Both the position numbers and the translations under genes were made by a program. The notes under the pieces are model-generated. The model had not been told where the DNA came from. It did no database searches and saw nothing but the letters and a program-made list of their open reading frames with translations. A stretch of DNA of 64,000 nt from Branchiostoma lanceolatum (taxonomy: Eukaryota; Chordata; Leptocardii; Amphioxiformes; Branchiostomatidae), in contig NC_089738.1 of the NCBI RefSeq assembly GCF_035083965.1, positions 15,464,734 to 15,528,733 on the forward strand, in the 5' to 3' direction. Shown one piece after another: positions 11,501-22,700 of the stretch; the stretch's first letter is position 1; each line of letters opens with the position of its first letter.

Positions 11501-14500
11501 TGTCATGACAGTACTGTGTTGCAGTAGGTATCAAGCATGATTTGTACTTATTTCACTGAACAAGAACATTTAGGCTGTCCCAACAGTTAATTTGTACGAT
11601 ATTCTGACACAGCTTTTGCAGTCCTCTCTTTTTGCAATTGTTGTTTTTGAAAGATAGAAGGGGTCCCAAGGCCATAGACCTTTTGACAGATCCTATTGCA
11701 TGCTGGGAGATGCAGGGCACTATGGGTAGCTCATGGGGAAACAGAATCATTACCATGATACCAACATAGACCGGACCAGACACAGTGCACTGTATACGCA
11801 TTTCCCTATGTCTCCCAGTATGCGTTAAAAAGGTCTAGTGTCTTGGAAAATGTAATGTAGATAAAAATACACTGTCTATGTTGTCCTTTATGAACTTCTG
11901 ATGATAGATCACAGCAACTGAAAGATATTTTGAATGAAGTGTAGTCTTCTAAGATTTCCTTGGGTTGTGTGTTTGTTTTTCTCGGGTACCACCACCGTTA
12001 ATTTCTTCCAACCTCAGGAAAAATTATGTTTTGATGGTTCTTCTTTTTTTGTGAGTGGTAAAATTTCTGAAGCTTATCATACCATATTAGGGCACATGTT
12101 GAACACTTAGCAGTGAATGAATCAGCCTCTTGCCTTGCTGCTTGTATAACCTATGAGTATATGTAGCTCAATAGAAATGCAAGGCGATTAGATTGTACAA
12201 GGAATTGCACTTCTTGCAACTATGAATTTCAAAGTATATAAGTAAGATCAGTGATGCAAGCAGTATGAATATCTGTATAATTTTGATTGAATAAATTTTA
12301 CAGCTGTTAAAGGAACTGGTCACTTCTTGGTGTTGACTCATTCATTTTGAGTTATGATTTGGCTTGTGAAGTCCCTGGTAAAGAATTTCTGCTGTGAAAA
12401 TTTTGTGTACAGTGTCTAATACTGCAAAGAAAATTTACCATTATGGTACGAGTAGTTAGAATAGTTGAATAGCAAAATACATGTTTTACACGTACAAATT
12501 TAGATCTAGCTTATGATGAAGTTAAAAGGTTCAAATGTGAGCTTAATACCATCCAAAGTAGTATAAACCTTGTTTAGCCTTACAAATGCATCTCTAGTCC
12601 TGTTGTTCAAGAACTACATGAAGCTAATGAAGCACAAAGGTCCCTCATATAGATATTAAATCAAATGACATTCAATTTAAACATACATGTATTGCTTTCA
12701 ATACGGTCCAGTCTTGAAAGCCATTGTCCTGCTATGCTATCTTTGTTGTAAAGAGAGTTTGTTTCATATAAGTCCATAGTGCTGCAGACTGCTCTTTGAA
12801 TTAATGTATATTTAATAGTCTGTTAGTCTGTGGAATGATATTACATTAGAGTACAAAATGTGCTTCTTTATGGCAATGGAAGCTGGTAGCAAATGGTACA
12901 TTGTAGTTATTCATTAATCTTTGACACAGTCAAGATTGCATAAATATCCAGTTCTTTTGACGTCAACTAACATGTACATTTCCTAAACCTTGCTGCAGAC
13001 ACAGAAGACATCTACACCAAAGTGTTTGAGGAACTGGTGGCACCGTACGGCAAGACGTTTGATTGGACAATAAAGGCTAAGATGATGGGGATGACGCCTC
13101 AAGAGGGTGCCAAATATATCATCAAGAAACTTGGTACTGGTTTGGTTTATACAGACTTTGGATCATTTTATAGAGCTTTTGCCTTGTAGTCCTTTAGTTG
13201 TAAGGGTCCCGTTTTCAAACTGATTGCCATTTTTGGGACAGCTGGAAATTGCATCTGTCTTTTCATGGAAATGGTTGTCTTAGATCCTTGGTGGTTGGTT
13301 CTGCTAATATATATAGCCTGCTTGGAAATTCTATGAGATGACAATAGGGACAATATTGTGACACTCTCTATGATGAATGTGACCACACTCTAACTAAAAA
13401 TACATTGAAGCATACAATTGTGCATCTGGTAACAAAGTCATGGGTTTGCTGTACTGAGAAATTGTAGACACAAGGAATCACTTGGCATGTACCCGTGTTT
13501 AAATGTATATATCTAACATTTGATGAATCTGTATTGAACAGAATGAGACACTTCTTTCCGTTTATGTACCTGCAGACCTTCCCATTACTGAGGAGCATTA
13601 CTACGAGTGGACCACTAAGAAATATGCTGAACTGATGCCCACAGCCAAGCTGCTACCTGGTATGTGTACTTGCTTATCAAATCTGTTTTTGTTGTGCCTG
13701 TTTTTATGTTGATGTCTGTACGTAGTTATTGTAAATGCATTTAAGTTTGCATGGTTTTAATTTTGCAGTAGGAAGAAAATGGAGTTTCAGTTGTTTTGTA
13801 TCTGTATCTGTATAGCCGGTATAACCACCATTCGGCGTAGCATACCAGCTTTGTACATCATAAAGATACATGTTTGCCTTGTCACATTGATTGAATTTTT
13901 TCATGATAATTTTATTCAAACCAAATGTGATTCAAGGTGCAGAGAAGATCGTACGCCACCTTCACAAACACAAGATCCCCACGGGTCTGTCGACGGGATC
14001 GGACGCTGAGAAGTTCAACACCAAGACGACCAATCACAGGGAGTTCTTCAAGCTGTTTGACCCCTTGGTGACCTGTGGGAGTGACCCGGAAGTGAAACAC
14101 GGCAAGCCTCATGCTGATGCATTTCTGGTGCCTGCAACAAGGTTCCCTGACAAACCCGACCCAGCCCAGGTGGGGATATTGTACAGTAGGGCTGTGTTTT
14201 AAGGATGTCCCTGTAGCTCAATTGGTAGCAGCCTCACAGTTGGTAACTGGGAGACCCAGGTTCGAATTTGGAAATGGCACCCTGGTTGGAGCTGCATTTG
14301 ACTTTCGGAAGGGACATAAAATGGGGGTCCCGTGATTGAGGAGGTGCCTCGAGCATGTTAAAAGGCACTACTGGCTTTGCTTCAGATGAATCTAAGTGAA
14401 TATGTAAATACATGTATTAAATAGTAACATCAGGTACAGGTACAGTCTGGTAAACATTCTGCACACCCCAAAGCTTGTTTGTTATTCTGGCTTATACTAT

Positions 14501-14924
14501 ATAAAGCATAGGCCTTTCTCTGACACCTATACTAGTATTTCCAGCCTGCATTTTTGATAACTTCAGTTGTGTTTAGTATTTGGGAGCAAAGTAATTGAAA
14601 CTAAAAAATTTCTAGCTATACGATAATGGGTCCGGGCGTTATATTTGTCAGATATTAACACAGTACTTGAATGAATAGACACATGTTATGTGTTGTATAT
14701 TTTTGGTGGTCTTTCTAACTGAGAAAAATCCCTTTCTCTTTCAGTGCTTAGCATTTGAAGACTCCCCAAATGGTGTGGTTTCTGCATTGAATGCTGGGAT
14801 GCAGGTCGTCATGGTACCACACCCTAACCTGGACCGTAGTCTCTGCACCAATGGCACGCTTGTTTTAAACTCACTGGAGGAGTTCTGTCCAGAGGAGTTT
14901 GGACTGCCTGCTTATGATAGCTAG
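5555..14924 (+). CDS. PUDP: Pseudouridine-5'-phosphatase (HAD hydrolase), five exons
   Basis: A cytosolic HAD-superfamily phosphatase that dephosphorylates pseudouridine 5'-phosphate (human PUDP/HDHD1). Exons are 5555-5621, 12999-13133, 13576-13659, 13937-14169 and 14745-14924, all with GT-AG junctions in phase. The product is 232 aa, against 228 in human. HAD motif I is [11 protein letters not shown], with Asp16 and Asp18 as nucleophile and acid/base; it is rebuilt only when exon 1 joins exon 2 across a 7.4-kb intron. Motif II is STGSD, motif III contains the Lys of KHGKP, and motif IV is FEDSPNGV. The tail [16 protein letters not shown] matches the human C-terminus. The start is the first ATG of exon 1, giving [19 protein letters not shown]. 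Intron 1 contains the whole RABL6 gene on the same strand. The upstream neighbour PNPLA4-like gene is head to head. Confidence 0.95.
7067..10780 (+). CDS. RABL6: RABL6 (Parf) Rab-like GTP-binding protein, nested in PUDP intron 1
   Basis: An atypical Rab-like GTPase of the RABL6/Parf family, linked in mammals to cell-cycle control and ARF binding. Exons are 7067-7210, 7616-7705, 8073-8461, 8851-9587 and 9987-10780, all in phase, giving 717 aa (human about 729). The P-loop GDRNTGKT is at residues 49-56. The switch II position reads WDVVDK instead of DxxG, and the G4 site reads ILANFRDMG instead of NKxD, as expected for this divergent family. After the GTPase domain comes a Thr/Pro-rich segment with TP.TTP-type repeats (nt 9150-9310), acidic clusters (SSEEDEP, SSEDEQ), a long Lys-rich tract and the terminal DELEEFLGG motif. 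The start [13 protein letters not shown] matches the family. An AATAAA lies at 10976-10981. The exon 4 acceptor sits directly on the repetitive tail of a SINE. Confidence 0.93.
7325..7525. repeat. MITE family B, copy 1
   Basis: Inverted segments GGGCACTATGGGTAGC and its complement, with an internal ACATAGACCGGACCA, are shared with 11655-11840. It lies in RABL6 intron 1. No ORF is seen. Confidence 0.65.
8511..8848 (+). mobile_element. tRNA-derived SINE with ATCTTGT-type tail
   Basis: A tRNA-like head carries a clear B box (GGTTCGAATCC, about 8558-8568). A body follows with the core TGCCCTTAGGAATGGCACTT, then AATAAA and a tail of repeated ATCTTGT/ATCTTAT units (about 8805-8848). The same core in reverse is seen at about 59190-59450. 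It ends exactly at the acceptor of RABL6 exon 4. Confidence 0.75.
10976..10981 (+). promoter_or_regulatory. Candidate poly(A) signal of RABL6
   Basis: AATAAA about 195 bases after the RABL6 stop codon, inside PUDP intron 1. Its use would separate the nested transcript from the PUDP precursor. Confidence 0.55.
10982..12998 (+). other. Remainder of PUDP intron 1, no gene
   Basis: AT-rich intron sequence between the RABL6 3' end and PUDP exon 2. It holds one family B MITE (11655-11840) and no open frame with recognisable protein similarity. Confidence 0.6.
11655..11840. repeat. MITE family B, copy 2
   Basis: The ends carry CTATTGCATGCTGGGAGA and a diverged complement. The internal GGGCACTATGGGTAGC and ACATAGACCGGACCA match the copy at 7325-7525. 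Confidence 0.65.
13790..13860 (+). repeat. Dispersed repeat family C, copy 1
   Basis: The block TGTATAGCCGGTATAACC, followed by TTCGGCGTA and CCAGCTTT, recurs at 56530-56610 and 63533-63610, always on the plus strand and always in an intron. The conserved left end suggests a retroposon, but no A/B box is obvious. Confidence 0.6.
14205..14415 (+). mobile_element. tRNA-derived SINE, second type
   Basis: A tRNA-like head with A box TAGCTCAATTGG (about 14215) and B box GGTTCGAATTT (about 14261), then an unrelated body. It lies in the last intron of PUDP just after exon 4. The body differs from the SINE at 8511. Confidence 0.7.
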
Positions 14925-15410
14925 CCCCTTAAAGGTGTTGGTTGTGAAGTTTTAGGTATTTTATATTGTAAACCTTGAAATGTGATTTTATTTTCATGGG
15001 TTGTGAGATTTTAGATCTTTTGTAGTAAGTCTTTAAATATTCACTTTGGTTTCATTTTCACAGGTTTCACGGTGCATCTCCACTGTAATACCATGACACT
15101 GTGACAGTGTGTTTTGTTTTTAAATCATTTTTTGATGACAAAAACTCAGCAAAAACCTACTTTCCTGTCCTACCGGGAGATTCAATCCCTGTAGAAATAA
15201 ATCAATGTACAGTATTTTACATTTCCATTGATACAAGATATTTTCATCCAATATGTTGTCTTTGTTCCACATGATTTTAACAGACAATTGTAGCATTAAG
15301 AATATCTTTTGTATCAAGATAAAGAGATATATAATATACTTTAGCAACCAGTCTATTTCCAAGATATACAATACCATTTACCAAATATTCTAGGCAGATG
15401 TACATGCGCC

Positions 15411-15592
15411 TACTCTCCAAGCAGGGCATGGGTTTCGGCTGGTTTTGACGTGTTTTTAGGCGTTATTGTCGGGCTTTCTACTTTATCATCAGACAAAAAA
15501 AGATGACAAAGTAGAAAGCCCGACAATAACGCCTAAAAACACGTCAAAAACCAGCCGAAACCCATGCTCTGCTTGGAGAGTACATGCGCCCA
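15411..15592. mobile_element. Fold-back element with ~80-bp arms and 10-bp direct repeats
   Basis: The left arm from 15413 (CTCTCCAAGCAGGGCATGGG) is mirrored to about 15580, with only a short centre around 15490. The decamer TACATGCGCC occurs immediately outside each end (15401-15410 and 15581-15590). This is the layout of a recently inserted fold-back or long-TIR element; 9-11 bp duplications occur in Mutator-like families. Confidence 0.8.
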
Positions 15593-15852
15593 CTATTCCT
15601 TCCTTGATAAGTTCCCATATACAAACACCTATAGGTTTTCCTCTACCACGACAGCAGAGCAAAATGAAAAACTCTTACTGGTGCATGTAATGTATAGCAA
15701 TTTTTGAAGAAACTCAGGTTTTAGGATAAGATATTTTAATGGTATTATCCATTTATTTAATTATCAAGTCATGAAATGAACAGTGGAAAATAAATAGGAC
15801 AAACGGTTCAATTTTAGTACCCACTGAGTTGTTTCCTGTTTGCACTTTTTGA

Positions 15853-15914
15853 CTGGTTGGTTGGTTGGTTGGTTGGTTGGTTGGTTGGTTGGTTGGTTGG
15901 TTGGTTGGTTGGTT
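15853..15914 (+). repeat. (TTGG)n microsatellite
   Basis: About fifteen uninterrupted TTGG tetranucleotides. The open frames over it on both strands are artefacts of the repeat. Confidence 0.95.
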
Positions 15915-16184
15915 CAATCATGTTGATGATTTCAAAGCCCTTCATAAAAAGCCATTGGCTTGCACAGATGTATGGCCCAAGGGCTCTAACCCTAAACCCT
16001 TTGATTTTAAAACATCCGAACCCAGACAAAAATAAGGCACGGACAATTGATTTCCAGCTTCTACGTTTAATCTCCTCAGTCCGAGTGTACACAGTATGCT
16101 TTATGACATTGTAATATTTACTAACAATAGTCCATTGTCGTTGGAAGTATTGTAAACTAACATAGAAATAAAGCATGCCTCCTT

Positions 16185-16450
16185 GAAACGATAGTGCTGG
16201 GTGTTTGTCAGGGGGCCCCATGCATTACTAAAATGATAGCGATGTGTACATGTGTTTTTCAAGGCCATCTCATCTACATTACTAGAATAGTAGTGCTTCG
16301 TGTTTTCCAAGCTCAAGACGTCGTGTATATGCTTAAACTTAGTAAGCTGATAGTGCTGGGCGTTTTCCAAGGCCAGGAATTCTACACTCCATTAAAATGA
16401 TAGTGCTACTAATTTAAAGGTCATCTAAATAACTAAAATAGTACCACCGA
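16185..16450 (+). repeat. Degenerate ~63-bp tandem repeat
   Basis: Four to five diverged units, each with ACTAAAATGATAGTGCT, then a GTTTTCCAAGGCC-like segment and a TCTACAT segment. No coding potential is seen. Confidence 0.6.
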
Positions 16451-16762
16451 GAGGGACAAGTGCTATCCTGGATTTTTTGTATCTGTTACTAAGTAGCCAA
16501 AGTTAATTATAAGCCATGATAAGCAACTTCCATGTACAAACCACATGAAATAACTTGATATAGACGATATTTGGTCGTTCTTTGGTTTTGAGAGACGTCA
16601 TCCTATCACGTGATAATTCCTGAAAAGCTGGACATTTACGATTATTATCATGCATAATGATAAAGTAGAGGAATCAACCTTTTCAAAAAAGTAAGTCACC
16701 CTTGTCCCTCTGTTTGGTACCAAATGGCTATTTTGAGGGACCTGACCCATGGACTAATATTG

Positions 16763-19700
16763 CTAGGTGCTTGCCAAGCTTGCAATGCTCTGCCTCGTCA
16801 CAGGACTCGGAAGACGAAACGAACTCCATGTCTTGTTTGGGTAGAAGTCCGGGAGGACGTCACGTGAGACTCGTTCCCAGAGACCCCCCTCTTGCAGCCG
16901 GGACATGGCGGGCTCCAGCTTGTCCTTGTAAGCCTCCAGGGTGTGGAGAAATTCTTCGCGCATGATGATGCAGATTATTCCTCCTGAAAATAACACATCC
17001 CGTGGACAGAATTAGAACAGGGTTTAAGTTGAACAGGGTTTTGATAAAGTGTGGCCCTCTCCTCTGAGTCAAACATGAGACCTCTAGCTATACTTCCAAT
17101 CCGACAGGACGTCCCAAACCGAACCTATGTACTCATCTTCACCTCAGGGTAGAGTGGAGTGATGCGAAAATTTCGTCACCTGAATAATTCGGTCCCTAGT
17201 CGATTAGGACGATTCTCTACCATGGCTAGGCCTTTTTCTAGACGTTTCGACGTCAAAAGGACGCCTAAGTGTAACCCTAATATCAACCCTAACTCTGATT
17301 CTAGCCCTAACCATAACCAGAGTCGTCCTGGGTCTGGTACTGTATCGGCTAGGGGCCGAACTGTCCAGGTGCCGAAACGTTATGATACCTGGCGTAAAGT
17401 TCCTATAACAAGGTATTGAACTTACCTGGCTTGACTACACGAATGAGCTCCGGGAAGCAGTCGTCCTTCAGGTGGCCGGTGGCGAACAAACATGATGCAC
17501 ACATAAGGCCATAGCAAGTAAATTTTATGGATGACATCCTCCGCAGACTCCAAAATTAATGAGATAGGGCGAAAAAAAAACAAGGCGGGCCAAAAAAAAA
17601 CAAGATTCATATATTTTAAAATTTTGATATCATAGATCTTGTTAAATAAGAATTGAGGCGACGAAATATGATATCATGACCAACAGATCTTTTATTCCTG
17701 TATTCAACCAATGAGGTTTCATATATAATATAAAACCTCCTTGATTCAACAGTAAACATGTCCTTGTATATGTGTATAACGTTACATTTCAATAGACTAA
17801 CTACAACAAATGCAGAAAAGAGCTTGTTGTACCATCATCTGAAGCAACTACACTGGTATTTATATGCGATGAAACGCCCTGTGTATACAGCTCAATTAAC
17901 TAGAAACTCCCCCTCCCCCCATTATTTATATAATGGCCTTGCTAGAACAAATGCAGAAAACAGCTTGTCATACCATCATGGGCAGGAACTACACTGGGTA
18001 TTCATATGCAATGAAACACCTTAGACTGTCAACGTTTACGACATATTTGCCCATTTTTGGCATGTTGATCACCGTCGGAGGGCAATGAAATTTCTTGTTT
18101 TTTATTTCAAAATCAGGTGAAAATTAATGAGCGCGCTGATGTCATCCATAAAAATTACTTGCTGCGGCCTAAGTACACAAACCTTAACCACAGCAACATA
18201 ACACTCGTATAATAGCCTTTATTGTACATTCATATCCTACCGGGCTAAGAACAGGCATGCAAATGTAAAAGTCATAATAAAGTGTATATATAGTAACTTG
18301 ACTTCTAATGCAAGAAATCCAGGGCACACGGGGTTGCCATAATCACATTTCCAAACCGATGCCTCATGCACCGGGTAGTTCAAGGGCTATTTGTGCTTTT
18401 TTGGTGCCCCGTGGGATACACAGCGGCTACATACTAGTAGTTATTTTGGGTTTCCTTAAATTCATTACCGGCTAGGCCAAGCCGAGACTGATGCTCAGCT
18501 AACCATACCGGATCATACCGTTCTGTATGTCCAGTTGATCCGGACCGACAAAGTCACAGATCAGTCGTCCGTAGATGTTCTTTGCTTTCGCCTCGTCCAG
18601 CATTTTCTGGCTGCAGTCAACAGCATCCATGTTGGTAAAGCCAATCTTTTGTAGCTGCAGAGACGAAGTGAAGACATTTGATGCTCAAGCATGCAAATGT
18701 ACGATGTACATGTAGGCATACACACACAAACGTACGCACACAATGACATCCTCTGTAAAAAAAAACTAGTCCCGGACTAGTCCGGGACTAGTCCGGGACT
18801 AGTCCGGATTTTATTAGCCAGGACTAGTCTCGACCTCGGACCTATGGTGTTCCAGGACCTCCCAGGACTAGTCAGGACTACTTGGACTAGTCCAGGACTA
18901 GTCCGGGACTACTTGGACTGGTCAAAATTGGTTGTTCAGGGACTAGTCCAGGACCGGTCCCGGCCGTGACCGGTCCGAGCGGACCGGCTGGGACGGGCCG
19001 GGACCTGCCCTCGGGGACTGGGCGTGACCGATTGGGACCGGTCCTGACCGCTCAGCACGCCGGTTTGGGACCGGTCCTGGCGCTCAGCGCGCCGGGTTGG
19101 GACCGGTCCTTGCGGACTAGTCACGCCGTGTTGGGACCGGTCCTAGACGGCTGGGACTAGTCCAAGCTGCAGGGGTCACCCCAGGACTGGCGGTTGTCAT
19201 GGAAACTAGACGGCGTTTTTATTCACAAGAAGCCGGTCTGGACGTCTGGCTTGCCTGGGCGGGTCGGAAGTAATAGATAGGACCCAGGAAGTGTGTGACT
19301 TAGTGGTTTTAGCACTGCTCCGCCTACCCGAGGAGTTTGTTGGCTCCCGAGGGCGAAGCCCGAGGGATGCCAACAAACTCCCGAGGGTGGGCGGAGCAGT
19401 GCTAGAACCACTAAGTCACACACTTCCTGGGTCCTATCTATTTTAGAACCCGGCTGTCTTTCCGAAGCATATATAACACAAATATATATATCCAAAAAAA
19501 ATTGTGTTAGTAGATCTAGCAAAATGCCAAAGGAAGGAAGTCAAAAAGTAGAACACAAGACCATGACGAATCTTCTGACAGCTCTGACCCTGGTGGGACC
19601 AGTGTATGTGTTACTGCATGATTATAAGAAAACATTTGTAACCTGCTCCTGTCATTCAAACTGGCGCCAAAGAAGTTGTCTAGGACAGGCCCTGGTGGGA

Positions 19701-22700
19701 TATCATTTGACAATTTTATCCAATCAGCTTGCTGGAATGTTACCTCTGGAACTTTTGGCGGGATTTTTGTGCTCACTCCCGCTCACTTGGCAGACAGGAG
19801 CTCTTGTAGCCAAGATGGCATCCTTCGAAATGTTTGGAGATCAGTTCCTAGAGTCTATCGGAGTCAATATCGATGACTTTCCAACTCAGCCAGATCCGGA
19901 TCCATTCAAACTGGTGAAGCCGGAACCTGCAATTGTTGCTGAAGAGATCAGTGATGACATCATGGACTTGCTTGGCGTAGCAAGTGAAGTGTTTTCTCAA
20001 CCAGACCCATTTCAGCCGGTCACACCAGCAGATGTCAAGCCACCGGAGCAGCTTCTGACTCTGCACCAGTCTCCTCCTTCCGCCGCAGGCCGCTTTGCCA
20101 AACCCATCACTACAACAAAGATGGAAGAGATGAAGAAGAAACGTATACCAAAGAAGACGCAGCAGTCAACAAGGTACGGTGTATCTGTATGGAGAGACTG
20201 GGCTCTCAACCGAAACCAGTGCAGCACCCTGAACAACGTAGAAGTAGGGGACAAGTTCTTCATCGTGCCAGTACAGCTAAGCAGGTCAATCACAGCAGAA
20301 GAGATGGACTTCTGGTTGTCAAGGTTCGTTTGCGAAATCAGAAAGCAAGACGGGACACCATACCCGCCAAATACTCTGTATGCAATTGTCACCGCATTGC
20401 TGCGACATTTCAGAGAGGAGCTAGGATGCCATGATATGAACTTCCTAGATAAAAAAGACTCGAGGTTTGCGGAATTCCGCAAAACCCTTGACGCGAGAAT
20501 GAAGGAGCTAGCTGCCGCCGGGGTGGGGGCGGAGAGGCGGCAAGCCGACCCCCTCACTCAAGAAGATGAAGACAAGTTGTGGACGACAGGAACCATTTCT
20601 ACCACCACATCAATGGGTCTCTCCTACGGTGTGTTCTACTACAACTGCAAGGTCTTTGGACTGAGAGGAATGGACGAGCATAGACGGCTACAGATAGAAC
20701 AGTATAAGTTTGGAACTGATGTCAGTGGAAAGTACATGCTGTACACAGGACGGATCTGTAAGAATGTACAAGGTGGCCTGAACCATCGGCAGGTGGATGT
20801 GAAAAGGATCAAGCAGCACGCTGACAACACCAACGAGCGGTGCGTGGTCAACCTGTTTGAAACATACATCAACTCCCTTCCACACCAACAAGGGAGCTTC
20901 TACAGGAGGCCAATGGTCAAATCCACCGTGCCAAAGTTCACCCTACAACCGGTCGGCAAGAATACCCTGTCCACCTACATCAAAACAATGTGTGCCAAGG
21001 CAGGCGTTCTGACGGCTGGCAGGAACCTTACCAACCACAGTGGCAAGGTAACCTGCGCCACGCAGATGTGGGCTGCCGGGTTTGACGAGCAAACAATCAT
21101 GGCCAGGACGGGGCACCGGAGTAACGCCGTCCGTGCCTACAAGCGCCCGTCATCAGAGCTGCTCAAAGACGTCAGCAACCAACTGCAGCCGCCCCAGCCA
21201 TCGCCTTACAATCATCCTACTGCACCTGCAGAAACAACTACCAGTGACGTGCTTGCTACACCCTCTATGAAGCCCACAGTATCACAGCCACGAAGAGGAA
21301 ATACCAACATCGCCATCGGAAGCCGACTCTCAATCAGCCACCCTAATGGACTGAACATTGTATTGGACTTGTAACGTGTTAACTGTAAGTTTCCAAAATT
21401 TCAATATTTCCGTGTAGTATACTGCTGTGACAAGCATACTGCTGTGACAAGCATTTGTTTGATGCTACATGTGGGGTACCTTTTTTTTGAGTTAGTATAC
21501 TGTTGTAACAAGCATTTGTTTGATGCTACATGTGGTGCAAGTACCAAGAAACTTATAGTTAAAGTATGTCCTCCAAAAATATGTAACCCATGTTTAGAGT
21601 TTCCGATAATATCTTGTGAGTTTCTGTTTTTTTTTGTAATATGTTTTTTTGCTTATTTTGCTATGAGTTATTATACTGTTGTGACAAGCATTTTTGTTTT
21701 ATGCTACACATGTGGTGCAAGTACCAAGATACTTATATAACCCACGTTTAGAGTTTGCGATAATATCTAATGAGTTTTTCTGTTGTTTTTTAAATTAGTT
21801 TATTTGCTTATTTTGCTATGAGTTGAAAGTTTAGATTTGTGGAAAGTTTAGAACAGGAAACAATCAATAGGCGACAGTTAACTGGAACTGCATTTGTTTA
21901 CCACCCATTTCTTTCAGTTTATTTGCTATGAGTTTGTTGAAAGTTCAGCTTTGTTGACTGTTTTAGAACTAGAAACATGAGAATTTTCTTGCTTTTTTTA
22001 ACCTTCTCAAGTTATTTTATGTACTCAGTATTTCTGATATTGTTGTTGTTCAAGTTGAATAAACACTGGAACACTGACCAGGCTGTCTGTGACTAATCCT
22101 TTATATTCCCATGTGAAAGGTGGGCGTCTGATTGACTCTGTGTTAGTCTGATTGACAGGTTGGTTAGTGCATGGGCGTCTCTGTGATAGTTTGATTGACA
22201 GGTTAGTTAGTACACCCCTGGCACTTGGGGGACCCTACTATGGGATTTAGTCACGAGAAATCCCTGCTCCTGATTGGCTGAGGGGAAGACGGCCGGGTTC
22301 TAAGACGTAATGGTCGGACCTGCCTTCGGGCTGTTTATATCTATTCTACATAATCATTTTAAGTATTTTACTATGACAAAATATTTTATTTCTTGGTTTG
22401 GTAATGTTGGTTTTGAGAAACAAAAACTATGGACCGACGAACATTGGTATCATCGTATGTTCAGATCAGAGACGCCGCTTTAGACTTCCGGCGCCATTGC
22501 CCTAGCAACAGCGGTCCAAAACTTTGACTGACATCGGCATATGCTGAGTGCACGTGAGCACAGTGCGATGGAAATGACGCAGTGTTCACAGACCGCTGGA
22601 CACACCCCTTCCCAAGATCATAGGAGGAACTCCGAAGAAGGATATCGCATTACCTGTTGTGTTCGCTGGAGTGCCGGGAACCGGTAGCCGAGCTTGGGGA

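Larger units (their letters stand above)
14925..16762. other. Convergent 3' region between PUDP and METTL27-like
   Basis: No gene is seen. It contains a candidate PUDP poly(A) signal (AATAAA, 15196-15201), a 170-bp fold-back element (15411-15580), a GGTT microsatellite and a degenerate ~63-bp tandem repeat (16185-16450). Confidence 0.6.
19443..22305 (+). mobile_element. Crypton-like tyrosine-recombinase unit with short inverted ends
   Basis: A single long ORF (19815-21374), a repetitive 3' region and an AATAAA near 22056 are bracketed by TTAGAACCCGGC(T/C)GTCTT(T/C)CC at 19443 and its complement ending near 22304. Classical Cryptons lack terminal inverted repeats, so the ends may belong to a host element. 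No target duplication was identified. Confidence 0.55.

Noticed and set aside
15857..16221. ORFs on both strands over the TTGG repeat
   Set aside because: They encode only the microsatellite (VGWL / NQPT repeats) and have no other support.
19524..19814. Longer N-terminus for the recombinase ORF
   Set aside because: The extra 97 residues are hydrophobic and unlike the acidic N-terminus that follows; the ATG at 19815 is a better start, although the frame is open.
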